Part shown: piece by piece, positions 16,292 to 22,931 of the stretch
Layout: each line of letters begins with the position of its first letter
How positions within the stretch are numbered: position 1 is the stretch's first letter
Source: a virus
Length of the DNA: 23,687 nt
Strand: one strand, 5' to 3'
IMG/VR virus record: IMGVR_UViG_3300031851_000188
Coordinates: 1-23,687 of that record
Position numbers and translations under genes: made by a program
The notes under the pieces: generated by a model
The model's database searches: none
The model's input: only the letters and a program-made list of their open reading frames with translations
Told to the model about the DNA's origin: nothing

Positions 16292-16674
16292 TATCGTTCT
16301 CTCTGTACGTTTTTAGTCTTTTCTACTGTACGCATAGCACCTAAGCCTAACATGCCCATCAGTACACTTGTGAGTAATGAGCTATCAACAGGTGGGACAG
16401 TAAACCAGATTCCTAGTATTGGAGCTAGGATGGTAGAATAGAATAAGGCTAGTCCACATATCCAACCAATGGCAGGACGCCATCCCGCGACAAATAAACT
16501 CTTGTGTGCCGCTTCAGCCTTGTTGACCTCTATCTGTCCCTTGGCTAACTCTTGAGCATGTTTCTCAGCCATAGTAGATAGTTCATAGGCTATTTGGTTT
16601 TTCTTATCTTTATCTTCTATGAATTTATCTAAAAGACCTGTCACTGGCCCTATTAAACTATTTAAAATACTCAT
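16291..16674 (-). CDS. Holin, GTA_holin_3TM-like
   Basis: 127-residue membrane protein with features of the GTA_holin_3TM family: N-terminal LNSLIGPVTGLLDKF, a helical linker (AEKHAQELAKGQIEVNKAEA), the hallmark AGWRPAIGWICGLALFYS (first membrane segment, about 66-88), a second segment within PVDSSLLTSVLMGMLGLGAM, and the end GLGAMRTVEK. Family knowledge: such proteins permeabilise the inner membrane to time lysis. The start ATG at 16674 agrees with family N-termini but has no Shine-Dalgarno sequence and lies only two bases after a perfect -10 element, so its expression from that promoter is puzzling (see findings). The end overlaps the next gene by TAATG. Confidence 0.85.
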   Translation of the reverse strand: MSILNSLIGPVTGLLDKFIEDKDKKNQIAYELSTMAEKHAQELAKGQIEVNKAEAAHKSLFVAGWRPAIGWICGLALFYSTILAPILGIWFTVPPVDSSLLTSVLMGMLGLGAMRTVEKTKNVQRER

Positions 16675-16676
16675 AT

Positions 16677-16705
16677 ATTATACACTATTTAGTCTTGTTT
16701 GTCAA
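16677..16705 (-). promoter_or_regulatory. Perfect-consensus sigma-70 promoter
   Basis: Read on the - strand: TTGACA (16705-16700), 17-base spacer, TATAAT (16682-16677). Both hexamers match the bacterial consensus exactly with optimal spacing. It lies in the only gap between the 63-residue membrane protein and the holin; transcription would begin near 16670, slightly inside the holin reading frame. It would feed the 600-residue protein, adaptor, nozzle and ejection genes. Confidence 0.85.
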
Positions 16706-16880
16706 GTTCTTTCTTCGTCTCACCATGCACAAGTTTCTGCACAGTGTCAGATTCATAGATGCGAATACCTAGCCAGATGATTGTCAGCAGTGATGCTACA
16801 GGTGGTAGCCAAGATGCTAGCGATAGTATAGCCGTAGATATTGCAGTAACGTCCAACATGTCTTTCGTTTGTTCATCCAT
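16689..16880 (-). CDS. Small single-span membrane protein, holin-like (63 residues)
   Basis: Short protein with a polar acidic N-terminus (MDEQTKDMLDV), one long or two short hydrophobic stretches (about 13-42: AISTAILSLASWLPPVASLL and TIIWLGIRIY) broken by a Pro pair, and a charged Lys-rich C-terminus. This looks like small phage holins or antiholins. It overlaps the upstream gene by eight bases and precedes the GTA_holin-type gene, so these three membrane proteins form a probable lysis cassette. Which one is holin and which a regulator cannot be decided from sequence. Confidence 0.78.
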   Translation of the reverse strand: MDEQTKDMLDVTAISTAILSLASWLPPVASLLTIIWLGIRIYESDTVQKLVHGETKKELDKQD

Positions 16881-17352
16881 TTCCTTGTCCTATGATCCAA
16901 GAGATTGTTAAGTAAACACCAGAGGCTAATACTAGGATACCTGTGGTTTGTAGTGTGTTCCAGTATAACGCTTTACGTCTACGCTCTTGTGCGTATATAG
17001 TCTTCTCTCGTTTCTCCTTGATCTTCCTACGCAACTCTACCAACTCTTTGTAGCCGTTTGGCCCGTAGGAATACATCAGGAGTTCTCTGAGTTCCTTCTC
17101 TTGTTGCTGTATCTTCTTTTGGTGAGCATATACCTGCATTGCCTCTTGCTCAACAGACTGTGACGCAACAATCTTTTTAAATAGTGGTGGGTTTTCTGCC
17201 CTTCGTTGACATTCATTTAAATCACTTACTGCTCCGTACCACCGCCCTATCTGTGATAATGTATCCTCCACATCACGACCCGCAGCTACCATACGCTTGA
17301 TAGTACCAAAGGCGTTAGTGGCTATGCTGATGGCTGTGACTGGATCAATCAT
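16873..17352 (-). CDS. C-terminally membrane-anchored coiled-coil protein (159 residues)
   Basis: Starts IDPVTAISIATNAFGTIKRM, an amphipathic helical N-terminus, followed by a long Glu/Lys/Gln-rich region (about 70-125, e.g. QKKIQQQEKELRELL and LRRKIKEKREKTIYAQERRR) that should be a coiled coil, and a single membrane segment near the C-terminus (TGILVLASGVYLTISWII, about 136-154). No enzymatic motif. Membrane anchor plus coiled coil next to two holin-like genes suggests a lysis role (spanin-like), though inner-membrane spanins usually anchor at the N-terminus. This family appears in marine phage tail operons, but I know of no assigned function. Confidence 0.76.
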   Translation of the reverse strand: MIDPVTAISIATNAFGTIKRMVAAGRDVEDTLSQIGRWYGAVSDLNECQRRAENPPLFKKIVASQSVEQEAMQVYAHQKKIQQQEKELRELLMYSYGPNGYKELVELRRKIKEKREKTIYAQERRRKALYWNTLQTTGILVLASGVYLTISWIIGQGNG

Positions 17353-17373
17353 TAGTTAGTACCTATATTTAAA

Positions 17374-17874
17374 TTAATTAAAAACTACATCTACTGTAGC
17401 ACCTATAGTAGTTCCAAAGGGTGCAGTAGTTCCTACGTTTTTTGTCCAATTCGTCTTCCCGCTAGGATCAGCAGCATAATTAAAACTAGTTCTAGCATGA
17501 GCAGTCCCACCGCCAAAAGAAACAGTTGTCCATCCTGAGTTAGTAGGAGTTGTGTCGTCAATACTTATTTGTGCAATCCAAGAGCCGCCATAAATAGTAG
17601 GATTTTGTGCGTGAAGGCTAATATAATTTGAACCAGATTCCCACTTACAGACCCCATCAGACACGCTGCCGAAAGAAAAAGTTGGAGACGAGGAGCTAAA
17701 ACCGTACCAAGGGCCTGCATAAGTAGGATCAGCGGCTGCTTTATAACCAACAGTAACTGTTTGAGTATCAAGAGAACTGCTCCACACCTTATTGCTTCCT
17801 ACCCAGACCTCATTAATCTCTGTACTGCCAATTTTAATTTCAGTTATTTCAGTGCTGCCTACATAAATACTCAT
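17374..17874 (-). CDS. Tail-tip protein, paralogue of 18484-19035 gene (166 residues)
   Basis: Two-part protein. The N-terminus (1-33) is a repeat of the form YVGSTEITEIKIGSTEINEV then WVGSNKVW, a short beta-repeat often used to attach to a tail structure. From about residue 36 to the end it is a paralogue of the second product below: TVTVGYKAA-PTYAGPWYG, NSGWTTVSFGG, then APFGTTIGATVDVVFN. The shared part is Gly/Ser/Thr/Tyr/Trp-rich and without charge clusters, as expected for a beta-sandwich receptor- or carbohydrate-binding domain. The two genes flank two other small genes. Likely a virion surface protein; target unknown. Confidence 0.78.
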   Translation of the reverse strand: MSIYVGSTEITEIKIGSTEINEVWVGSNKVWSSSLDTQTVTVGYKAAADPTYAGPWYGFSSSSPTFSFGSVSDGVCKWESGSNYISLHAQNPTIYGGSWIAQISIDDTTPTNSGWTTVSFGGGTAHARTSFNYAADPSGKTNWTKNVGTTAPFGTTIGATVDVVFN

Positions 17875-17876
17875 GG

Positions 17877-18266
17877 CTAAGTCCTAAAATAAATAGTATT
17901 TGAGTCAGTCCCTGTAGATGCTGTAGAAATATTATAACCATCTACTTTATCAGCGTCTAGTCCCGAACCAGAACCATCTACTGTTAGTAAAGCAGCTAGT
18001 ATTTCAGCAGCAGTTTGGTCTGCTGTTGCTCCTGTTTCAACACCATCTAATTTAGTTTTTAAAGCAGTTGTAAAATTCTTTTCTGTTAGGCCGCCATCTC
18101 CTACTGTATAAGTAACTGCGGGAGATACTTCAACTACAGCATTAGAACTGTCTTTTGTATAAATCTTTTTGTCTGTAACATTAACAGCAAGCTCACCTTG
18201 AACTAAATCACTAGCCAAAGGAACTGCTGAAGCTGTTGAACTGTTTTTAATTATAATGGTTGTCAT
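17877..18266 (-). CDS. Small tail-fibre protein with Mtd-N/phage-repeat features (129 residues)
   Basis: The N-terminus TIIIKNSSTASAVPLASDL then VQGELAVNVTDKKIYTKDS matches the common phage fibre/tropism-determinant N-terminal module (GEL-A-N-D-K-I/LYTKD). This is followed by two short fibre repeats: LKTKLDGVETGATADQTAAE and LTVDGSGSGLDADKVDGY. Ends STGTDSNTIYFRT. Probably a trimeric adaptor or short fibre. It starts by an ATGA overlap with the 66-residue gene (SD GGAGA) and precedes the 166-residue paralogue by two bases after the TAG stop. Module assignment is by recognisable motifs. Confidence 0.84.
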   Translation of the reverse strand: MTTIIIKNSSTASAVPLASDLVQGELAVNVTDKKIYTKDSSNAVVEVSPAVTYTVGDGGLTEKNFTTALKTKLDGVETGATADQTAAEILAALLTVDGSGSGLDADKVDGYNISTASTGTDSNTIYFRT

Positions 18267-18463
18267 TCTGAATCTCCATTATTTTGATTTTCTAACTCAT
18301 ACATATATTGCATAGATGCGTGCATGTTCTCTGCTTCTGTTTTTATATAGTTTTGTATTTCTTCTTCTGAAACATCTGTTATAACAATTTCAAAATAAGA
18401 ATCCAAATAATTAAAAGCCGCACGAATGTCGCCTTCTTCTTCTATTACTGTGTAGTCAATCAT
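18263..18463 (-). CDS. Small acidic hypothetical protein (66 residues)
   Basis: Acidic protein with no recognised domain; begins IDYTVIEEEGDIRAAFNYLD and ends with a polar Gln/Asn/Glu tail. Aromatic and helical-looking, no membrane segment. It lies between the 183-residue tail protein and the 129-residue fibre protein, overlapping the latter by ATGA, so it belongs to the fibre cassette and may be a chaperone or a small fibre component. Start ATG 18463 has only a weak upstream ribosome-binding site. Confidence 0.72.
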   Translation of the reverse strand: MIDYTVIEEEGDIRAAFNYLDSYFEIVITDVSEEEIQNYIKTEAENMHASMQYMYELENQNNGDSE

Positions 18464-18483
18464 TGGTTAAATACTCTGTTAAA

Positions 18484-19035
18484 TTAGTTAAACACTACTG
18501 ATTTAGTAGCACCTACAGTAGTACCATAAGGTGAAGTGTACCCTACCAACCGAGTCCAAAACTGCGCTGATGGGCTACCGCCATAACTAAAGCTTGCTCT
18601 GGAATAGGTTGACCCGCCTATAGTTATACTTGTCCATCCTGAATTACCGGCTGTGCCCCCAGTTATTGATACTTTCAACTGATACCGCCCATTATAAATG
18701 CCCGGCCTTTGGGCGTTTAACTCGTGATAAGATGCACCGCTTCGCCATGCGACAGAGGTTTTGCTTACACTGCCCGTTCCGCTGTAGTTTTGATACCCAT
18801 ACCAAGGCCCTGCATAAGTAGGATGAAGGGCGGCTTTATAACCGACAGTAACTGTTATAGAGTCTAGCGAACTAGAAGCCCCATAATAATTTGAAAAAGC
18901 CACGTAAGCCCCACTGGACTTACCAATAAGACCACGGATGTCAGCGTCGTTAATGGTGCAAGCAGAACCGCTAGAGCCACCTGCTTCAACGTGGATTTCG
19001 TTTAAGCCAATCATTCCTGAGCTTGTTACGGCCAT
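18484..19035 (-). CDS. Tail-tip protein, paralogue of 17374-17874 gene (183 residues)
   Basis: Two-part protein. The N-terminal about 50 residues, VTSSGMIGLNEIHVEAGG then INDADIRGLIGKSSGAYVAF ending NYYGASS, are a conserved phage tail module found at the N-terminus of many unrelated distal tail proteins. From about residue 57 the protein matches the 166-residue paralogue: TVTVGYKAALHPTYAGPWYG, NSGWTSITIGG, SPYGTTVGATKSVVFN. The shared C-terminal half is therefore joined to two different anchoring modules in the same genome. It follows the collagen-like fibre after two bases (TAA TT ATG). Likely a receptor-binding tail-tip protein. Confidence 0.82.
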   Translation of the reverse strand: MAVTSSGMIGLNEIHVEAGGSSGSACTINDADIRGLIGKSSGAYVAFSNYYGASSSLDSITVTVGYKAALHPTYAGPWYGYQNYSGTGSVSKTSVAWRSGASYHELNAQRPGIYNGRYQLKVSITGGTAGNSGWTSITIGGSTYSRASFSYGGSPSAQFWTRLVGYTSPYGTTVGATKSVVFN

Positions 19036-19037
19036 AA

Positions 19038-20384
19038 TTAAGAACCTTTAAGTTCGTCTACTTGTGACTTCAAGTCTTTGATTGATTCAATTAATAATGA
19101 TACAAGCTGATCATATTCGACGTACTTGTAGTTCTCTTCATCGCCTTTCATAAGCATAAGTTGAGCTTCACCAACTGCCTGTGGTAGCACCTTTTCTACT
19201 TCCTGTGCCATTACACCCGCAGAGCGCTTGTCGTCTTTTAAGTAGGTAAACTCGTAGCCGTTTAACTGGCAGACTTTATCGAGAGCGTTCTCTACCTTGT
19301 TGATGTCTTTTTTCAGATTGATGTCAGACGTAGAAGTAGAGTAGGCATAGATGTTACCGTCAGCGTGGAAGTCACCATTGGTGTTCATTAAGAACTCTTC
19401 GGCATCTGCGTTATTTACGCGAAACCTAATCTGGCTAGGCGATTTGATGTACGTGTGACTGTTGTTAGAAAAGTACAAGCGGTTTTTGCTATCACTAGAG
19501 GCGTACCACGTATTAGCTGCAAACGTACCAGAGAATCCACCAGTAGCACCAGTCGGACCTTGTGGGCCAGTAGCACCAGTAGCGCCAGTAGCACCAGTAG
19601 CACCAGTAGCACCATCAGCACCTGCGGGGCCTTGTGGCCCTGCTACAGTAGAGTCTGCTCCGGTAGCACCTTGTGGCCCTGTTGCACCTTGTGGCCCTGT
19701 AGCACCTGTCGGCCCTGCTACAGTAGAGTCAGCACCTGTCGCTCCGGTAGCTCCTTGAGGCCCTGTTGCACCTTGAGGGCCTGTAGCACCTTGAGGGCCT
19801 GTAAGGGCTGTTAGTTGTTCAGATGTAAAGTCGGAGTATACAAAAGCATTACCTTGTGGGCCTGTAGCTCCAGTAGCACCCGTTGGGCCTGTTGCGCCAG
19901 TAGGCCCTGTAGCTCCTGTAGGGCCAGTAAGTGCTGTTAGTTGTTGAGTAGTAAAATCAGAATATACAAAAGCATTACCCTGTGGGCCTTGAGGCCCTGT
20001 AGCTCCTGTAGGCCCTGTAGCTCCTGTGGGTCCTACAGGCCCTTCAACAGTTGAATCAGCCCCTGTAGCACCTGTTGATCCTGTATCTCCTCTAGGAACA
20101 GTTAATACACCTGTGCTACTATTATATGACGCATTAGTTCCCGCAGAGCCAGTAGCTGTAGTTAATGTAAGAATTTGATTTGCAGAATTTGCGGAAGCGG
20201 TTGCACTATTAGCTGCTTGAGTTGCGCTAGTAGCAGCAGCAGCAGAACTAGACGAACTAGCGACAGCACTAGCGGCTGCATCACTTGCTTTCGTAGTTGC
20301 TATGATAGTTTGTTCTGTAACGGCAAGTAACGAGGCATCATTATTAGAATCGCCTGAACCGCCCTCTCCTCTATATATAGCCAT
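19038..20384 (-). CDS. Collagen-like tail fibre with C-terminal peptidase S74 chaperone
   Basis: 448-residue fibre. Residues 1-75 form an Ala/Ser-rich helical stalk (coiled-coil-like) after [12 protein letters not shown]; 99-283 consist of Gly-X-Y collagen-like triplets ([13 protein letters not shown] type) interrupted twice by an identical-looking segment [19 protein letters not shown] (136-154) and [19 protein letters not shown] (178-196); 284-350 is a beta region; 353 to the end is a peptidase S74/intramolecular chaperone with the Ser-Lys dyad S353-D354 and K358 in [12 protein letters not shown], and [15 protein letters not shown]. Family knowledge: the S74 domain trimerises the fibre and then cuts itself off before that Ser. 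The gene begins after a TAGGAGC ribosome-binding site and follows the capsid terminator. Likely host-binding fibre. Confidence 0.92.
   Translation of the reverse strand: MAIYRGEGGSGDSNNDASLLAVTEQTIIATTKASDAAASAVASSSSSAAAATSATQAANSATASANSANQILTLTTATGSAGTNASYNSSTGVLTVPRGDTGSTGATGADSTVEGPVGPTGATGPTGATGPQGPQGNAFVYSDFTTQQLTALTGPTGATGPTGATGPTGATGATGPQGNAFVYSDFTSEQLTALTGPQGATGPQGATGPQGATGATGADSTVAGPTGATGPQGATGPQGATGADSTVAGPQGPAGADGATGATGATGATGATGPQGPTGATGGFSGTFAANTWYASSDSKNRLYFSNNSHTYIKSPSQIRFRVNNADAEEFLMNTNGDFHADGNIYAYSTSTSDINLKKDINKVENALDKVCQLNGYEFTYLKDDKRSAGVMAQEVEKVLPQAVGEAQLMLMKGDEENYKYVEYDQLVSLLIESIKDLKSQVDELKGS
19538..20088 (-). repeat. Collagen-type Gly-X-Y repeat tract with nine-base units
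   Basis: Coding repeat within the fibre gene, built from near-identical nine-base units (Gly-Ala-Thr and Gly-Pro-Thr/Gln triplets). Within 19560-19612 five almost perfect units follow each other (e.g. TGCTACTGGCGCTACTGG on the coding strand). Such tracts expand and contract by slippage, so fibre length may vary between relatives. Confidence 0.8.
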
Positions 20385-20422
20385 TATAGCTCCTACGAAA
20401 ACAAAAGAAAATTAAAAAGGGA

Positions 20423-20446
20423 AAGGGGACTCCGTAGAATCCCCTT
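20423..20446 (-). terminator. Rho-independent terminator after the major capsid gene
   Basis: On the - strand AAGGGGA (20446-20440) pairs with TCCCCTT (20429-20423) around a ten-base loop, followed by TCCC and a run of five T (plus-strand A-run at 20414-20418). It separates capsid from fibre genes. A partial terminator after the capsid gene is known from T7 (after gene 10) and lowers expression of tail genes relative to capsid. Confidence 0.85.
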
Positions 20447-20458
20447 AGTTGTATCAGC

Positions 20459-21385
20459 TTACTGAACAGCCAATACGAATCCTGCTTCAGGACGCATTAC
20501 TTGACAACCGTAAAGCGTATCAGCAGTGTAGAGAGTACCCAAGAACTCTTGCTTGTACTGGGTCTGTGAGCGAATACCTTGCTGCTCTGCAAGAACATTA
20601 GTGTCCTTGTGGATTAGCTGTGCGCCACGTACACCAGTTTCAATAGTAGGTACGTTAGTAGATACAAACACATCAACGCCATAGAGATTACCAATCTTGC
20701 CAGTCTCTACGCCTTTGCCATTAACAAAGTCAGTAGAAGTGTAGCGATCAATACCCATGATAGCGTTACGCAGTGAAGGAGGAACGATAAAGCTACGTCC
20801 GTCCATAGGAACGTCTGCGTCATCCATCTTCTGAATCAATGCGCGGAACGCACCGTCAGTGAATGCATTAACGTCAGCAGTGCCATCAGCATCGTAGGCT
20901 TCCAAAGCGCCACCCGCAGTGATTTGGAATGCAGCGTTGTGAACGTAGGAAGAACCGTCACCGTTACCGAAAGACTTACCAAGAGCAAACAAATCATCGT
21001 CTACTTGCTTGGCTAGGCCGTAACCTGCGTCACCAGTATAGAACTGACGCAAAGAAGCGAGAGCCTGTACTTCGGTGATGTCTTCAATCATACGAGAGAA
21101 TTCAAAGTGCTTGTTGATGTTGATTAGCACTTCAGACTCAACAGCGTTCTGAATAGTTACAGCAGTGCCTTCGGCTTTGGCGTGAGCCGCACCACGAGTT
21201 GGCTTAGGTACATGGATGGTGTCGCCTTTCTTACCAGTCATGCTCATTTTTTTAACGAGGTTAGCCAGAACAAGATTGCTCTTGTATGCAGCAATTACTT
21301 CGTCACTCCAGATTTCTGGAATAAATTTAGCAGCAGATGTGTTGTCTACTGCACCGCCCATTGCGGGATATACTGAATCAGTCAT
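20459..21385 (-). CDS. Major capsid protein
   Basis: 308-residue HK97-type coat protein of the podovirus class. Recognisable elements are AAKFIPEIWSDEVIAAYKSN (N-arm), KKGDTIHVPKPTRGAAHAKA (E-loop region), NKHFEFSRMIEDITEVQALA (spine helix start), AFRALIQKMDDADVPMDGR with FIVPPSLRNAIMGID (P-domain), and GNLYGVDVFVSTNVPT followed by EFLGTLYTADTLYGCQVM (A-domain). Family knowledge: hexamers and pentamers of this protein form the icosahedral head. It follows the scaffold gene by 21 bases and precedes a terminator. No signs of a proteolytic leader. Confidence 0.94.
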   Translation of the reverse strand: MTDSVYPAMGGAVDNTSAAKFIPEIWSDEVIAAYKSNLVLANLVKKMSMTGKKGDTIHVPKPTRGAAHAKAEGTAVTIQNAVESEVLININKHFEFSRMIEDITEVQALASLRQFYTGDAGYGLAKQVDDDLFALGKSFGNGDGSSYVHNAAFQITAGGALEAYDADGTADVNAFTDGAFRALIQKMDDADVPMDGRSFIVPPSLRNAIMGIDRYTSTDFVNGKGVETGKIGNLYGVDVFVSTNVPTIETGVRGAQLIHKDTNVLAEQQGIRSQTQYKQEFLGTLYTADTLYGCQVMRPEAGFVLAVQ

Positions 21386-21406
21386 AATAATAGTCCTATA
21401 ATGAAA

Positions 21407-22198
21407 TTAGTTTCGGACTCTCCCTTCAGCATATGCTTGCATGATTTCATCAGACAAAGACAAATACCTATCAGGATCATCCTGCATTAGTTTAATAATG
21501 TCTGAGCGTCTATAAACTTTGCGAGATGCTGTCTCACCACTTCCCTTTGCACCGCCTGTTGAGGCAGTTTTAACAGCTTCTTTCCTGCTCGCTTTCTCCT
21601 GTGCTACTGTCTGACCAACAGCTTGTTGACGTTCCTTCCATAAACTGAAAAGCTCATCAGCGGCTTCATAGTCATACTGCGTATCCGCTTGTGCAAAGAG
21701 TTGAGTACGAATCTTTGATCCTTTAATCCAATCAACAAACTTACCATCTTGCAGAATCTCTTGCATGTCGGGATGACGTTGTAACAAATGAGACTGCGCT
21801 GTCTGTTGCTTGTACTGCTGTGTTTGTGCTTCAGCAGCTTTGATTGAAGGATGATTCTTAATCGCTCTCTCGACTGCCTTGTCGGGATCAGAGAAAAAGT
21901 CTATATCTTCTTCAGCTTCTTGTGGTGCTTGTGTTGTCGTGTCGAGTTGTGTCTGTATGTAGTCATCAACAACTTTACGTAGCTCCCCTACTTCACTGCT
22001 CTGTCGGCCTAATAACTTCTCAGCCTCTTGGTGCATCCGTACAATATCAGCCGTTGACTTTCCTTTGTACTTGTCAGGGATTTCTTCTTGTTCTTGAGGA
22101 GTTTCCTGTAATTCAGGTTCCTCAGTTACTTGATCTACTACTTCTTCGTTGTTGTCTAGTTCTTCTTCTACTGGACGCTCGTCTATTAGTGTTGCCAT
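21407..22198 (-). CDS. Capsid assembly scaffolding protein
   Basis: 263-residue acidic, helical protein typical of podovirus scaffolds: very acidic N-terminus (VEEELDNNEEVVDQVTEEPE), conserved-looking PDKYKGKSTADIVRMHQEAE then KLLGRQSSEVGELRKVVDDY, and a C-terminus rich in Arg/Lys/Ser (KASRKEAVKTAS, ETASRKVYRRSDIIKLMQDD) which in such proteins binds the coat. Located directly before the coat gene. The start has a GGAG Shine-Dalgarno seven bases upstream. Expected to be lost from the mature head. Confidence comes from composition, motifs and place. Confidence 0.9.
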   Translation of the reverse strand: MATLIDERPVEEELDNNEEVVDQVTEEPELQETPQEQEEIPDKYKGKSTADIVRMHQEAEKLLGRQSSEVGELRKVVDDYIQTQLDTTTQAPQEAEEDIDFFSDPDKAVERAIKNHPSIKAAEAQTQQYKQQTAQSHLLQRHPDMQEILQDGKFVDWIKGSKIRTQLFAQADTQYDYEAADELFSLWKERQQAVGQTVAQEKASRKEAVKTASTGGAKGSGETASRKVYRRSDIIKLMQDDPDRYLSLSDEIMQAYAEGRVRN

Positions 22199-22249
22199 TA
22201 TTAAACTCCGTGATTTCTCATTATGGAGGTGTATTATGTAAGGATTCGG

Positions 22250-22480
22250 TTAGGAGTTAGCCTTACGCTCTTGTTGTAGCTTCTGCGCTCTATTCCTCTC
22301 CCACTGTCTAGTTGCACCTAAAAAATCACCAGACAGAGGGTCTAACTTGGAACGCACAGGACTTACAATTCTTTGTGCTATCTTGTCACAGTCTAAACAC
22401 GGTATGTGTGTACATTCAGAATCAACTAGTCTTTCGTTGATGTGACCCTGATCACACTTAAAGTCAACCAAGATACGCAT
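22250..22480 (-). CDS. FmdB-like zinc-ribbon protein (76 residues)
   Basis: Small Cys-rich protein: C9, H13, C23 and C28-x2-C31, with CLDCDKIAQRIVSPVRSK downstream, as in zinc ribbons of the FmdB/CxxC_CxxC_SSSS type, followed by a conserved DPLSGDFLGATRQWERNR and a basic tail. The first knuckle is C-x3-H rather than the usual C-x2-C. It lies in the head operon between the 81-residue protein and the scaffold and is coupled to the former by a TAATG overlap. Role unknown: regulation or a head-packaging accessory are possible. Zinc binding is inferred from spacing. Confidence 0.82.
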   Translation of the reverse strand: MRILVDFKCDQGHINERLVDSECTHIPCLDCDKIAQRIVSPVRSKLDPLSGDFLGATRQWERNRAQKLQQERKANS

Positions 22481-22725
22481 TACTCTTGTGCATCTTCTAG
22501 TTGTTGTTGTTCAGCCGTGTCAAGCTGTGCTTCTAGATTAAGTATATTAGCTATGATTGAAAGTTGGCCTTTACGAAAGTGTAGGTCTTCCACATCTTTA
22601 GTTAATTCTACTGAGTTAATTAGTACCGCATTAGAGTTCAGGTCTTCTAACAGTTGTTTCCAACCTTCTGAACGAAACATATCTCTCATGTTGCGGTAAT
22701 ATAGTTCTAGCTTAGGGTCAATCAT
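22480..22725 (-). CDS. Hypothetical head-operon protein (81 residues)
   Basis: First gene after the strong promoter at 22774-22802. Begins IDPKLELYYRNMRDMFRSEG, continues WKQLLEDLNSNAVLINSVEL, and ends with a Gln/Glu-rich helix (LDTAEQQQLEDAQE). No recognised domain, no membrane segment. The start codon ATG 22725 has GGAGA at good spacing, and the stop overlaps the zinc-ribbon start by TAATG. Small helical proteins in this place occur in marine podophages between packaging and scaffold genes; function unknown. Confidence 0.8.
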   Translation of the reverse strand: MIDPKLELYYRNMRDMFRSEGWKQLLEDLNSNAVLINSVELTKDVEDLHFRKGQLSIIANILNLEAQLDTAEQQQLEDAQE

Positions 22726-22773
22726 ACTGTTTCTCCAATAAGGACAGATGAGTTAATGTTAGTGTACCCTGTT

Positions 22774-22802
22774 ATTATAACATAAAAGCATAAGAAAGTC
22801 AA
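22774..22802 (-). promoter_or_regulatory. Near-consensus sigma-70 promoter of the head operon
   Basis: On the - strand TTGACT (22802-22797), 17-base spacer, TATAAT (22779-22774). One mismatch to consensus, optimal spacing, AT-rich spacer. The start of transcription would fall near 22767, about 42 bases before the ATG of the 81-residue gene. It is followed by the zinc-ribbon, scaffold and capsid genes and ends at the 20423-20446 terminator. Confidence 0.88.
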
Positions 22803-22805
22803 GCA

Positions 22806-22931
22806 TTATTTCTTATTTTTACTTGACTTCTGTGCAGTTTTGTTGTATATAGCGTCCCAGTTGCTAGCAAACTTCTTTTGGTCTGTCTTTCTCTGGGAGC
22901 TACCTTTACCACCGTGGGTCTGACCCTTCAT
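22806..22931 (-). CDS. Tiny basic protein (41 residues), GGKGS type
   Basis: Last of four overlapping basic mini-genes. Reads MKGQTHGGKGSSQRKTDQKK, then FASNWDAIYNKTA and a Lys-rich end. The ATG overlaps the TGA of the 80-residue gene (ATGA). The pattern GGKG-S-x-QR-xTD-x-KKF-xxNWDxI resembles small conserved phage proteins in head regions of marine podophages (recollection, not a database result). Net charge strongly positive. Function unknown. The stop lies four bases before the promoter's -35. Confidence 0.8.
   Translation of the reverse strand: MKGQTHGGKGSSQRKTDQKKFASNWDAIYNKTAQKSSKNKK

Noticed and set aside
19455-19814. Long + strand open frames with Cys/Pro-rich repeats across the fibre gene
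   Set aside because: These are antisense readings of the collagen-type repeat; no ribosome-binding site and low-complexity product.
17374-20384. Diversity-generating retroelement acting on the duplicated tail domain or the Mtd-like protein
   Set aside because: No reverse transcriptase and no adenine-specific template/variable repeat pair; the two paralogues differ throughout, not only at adenines.
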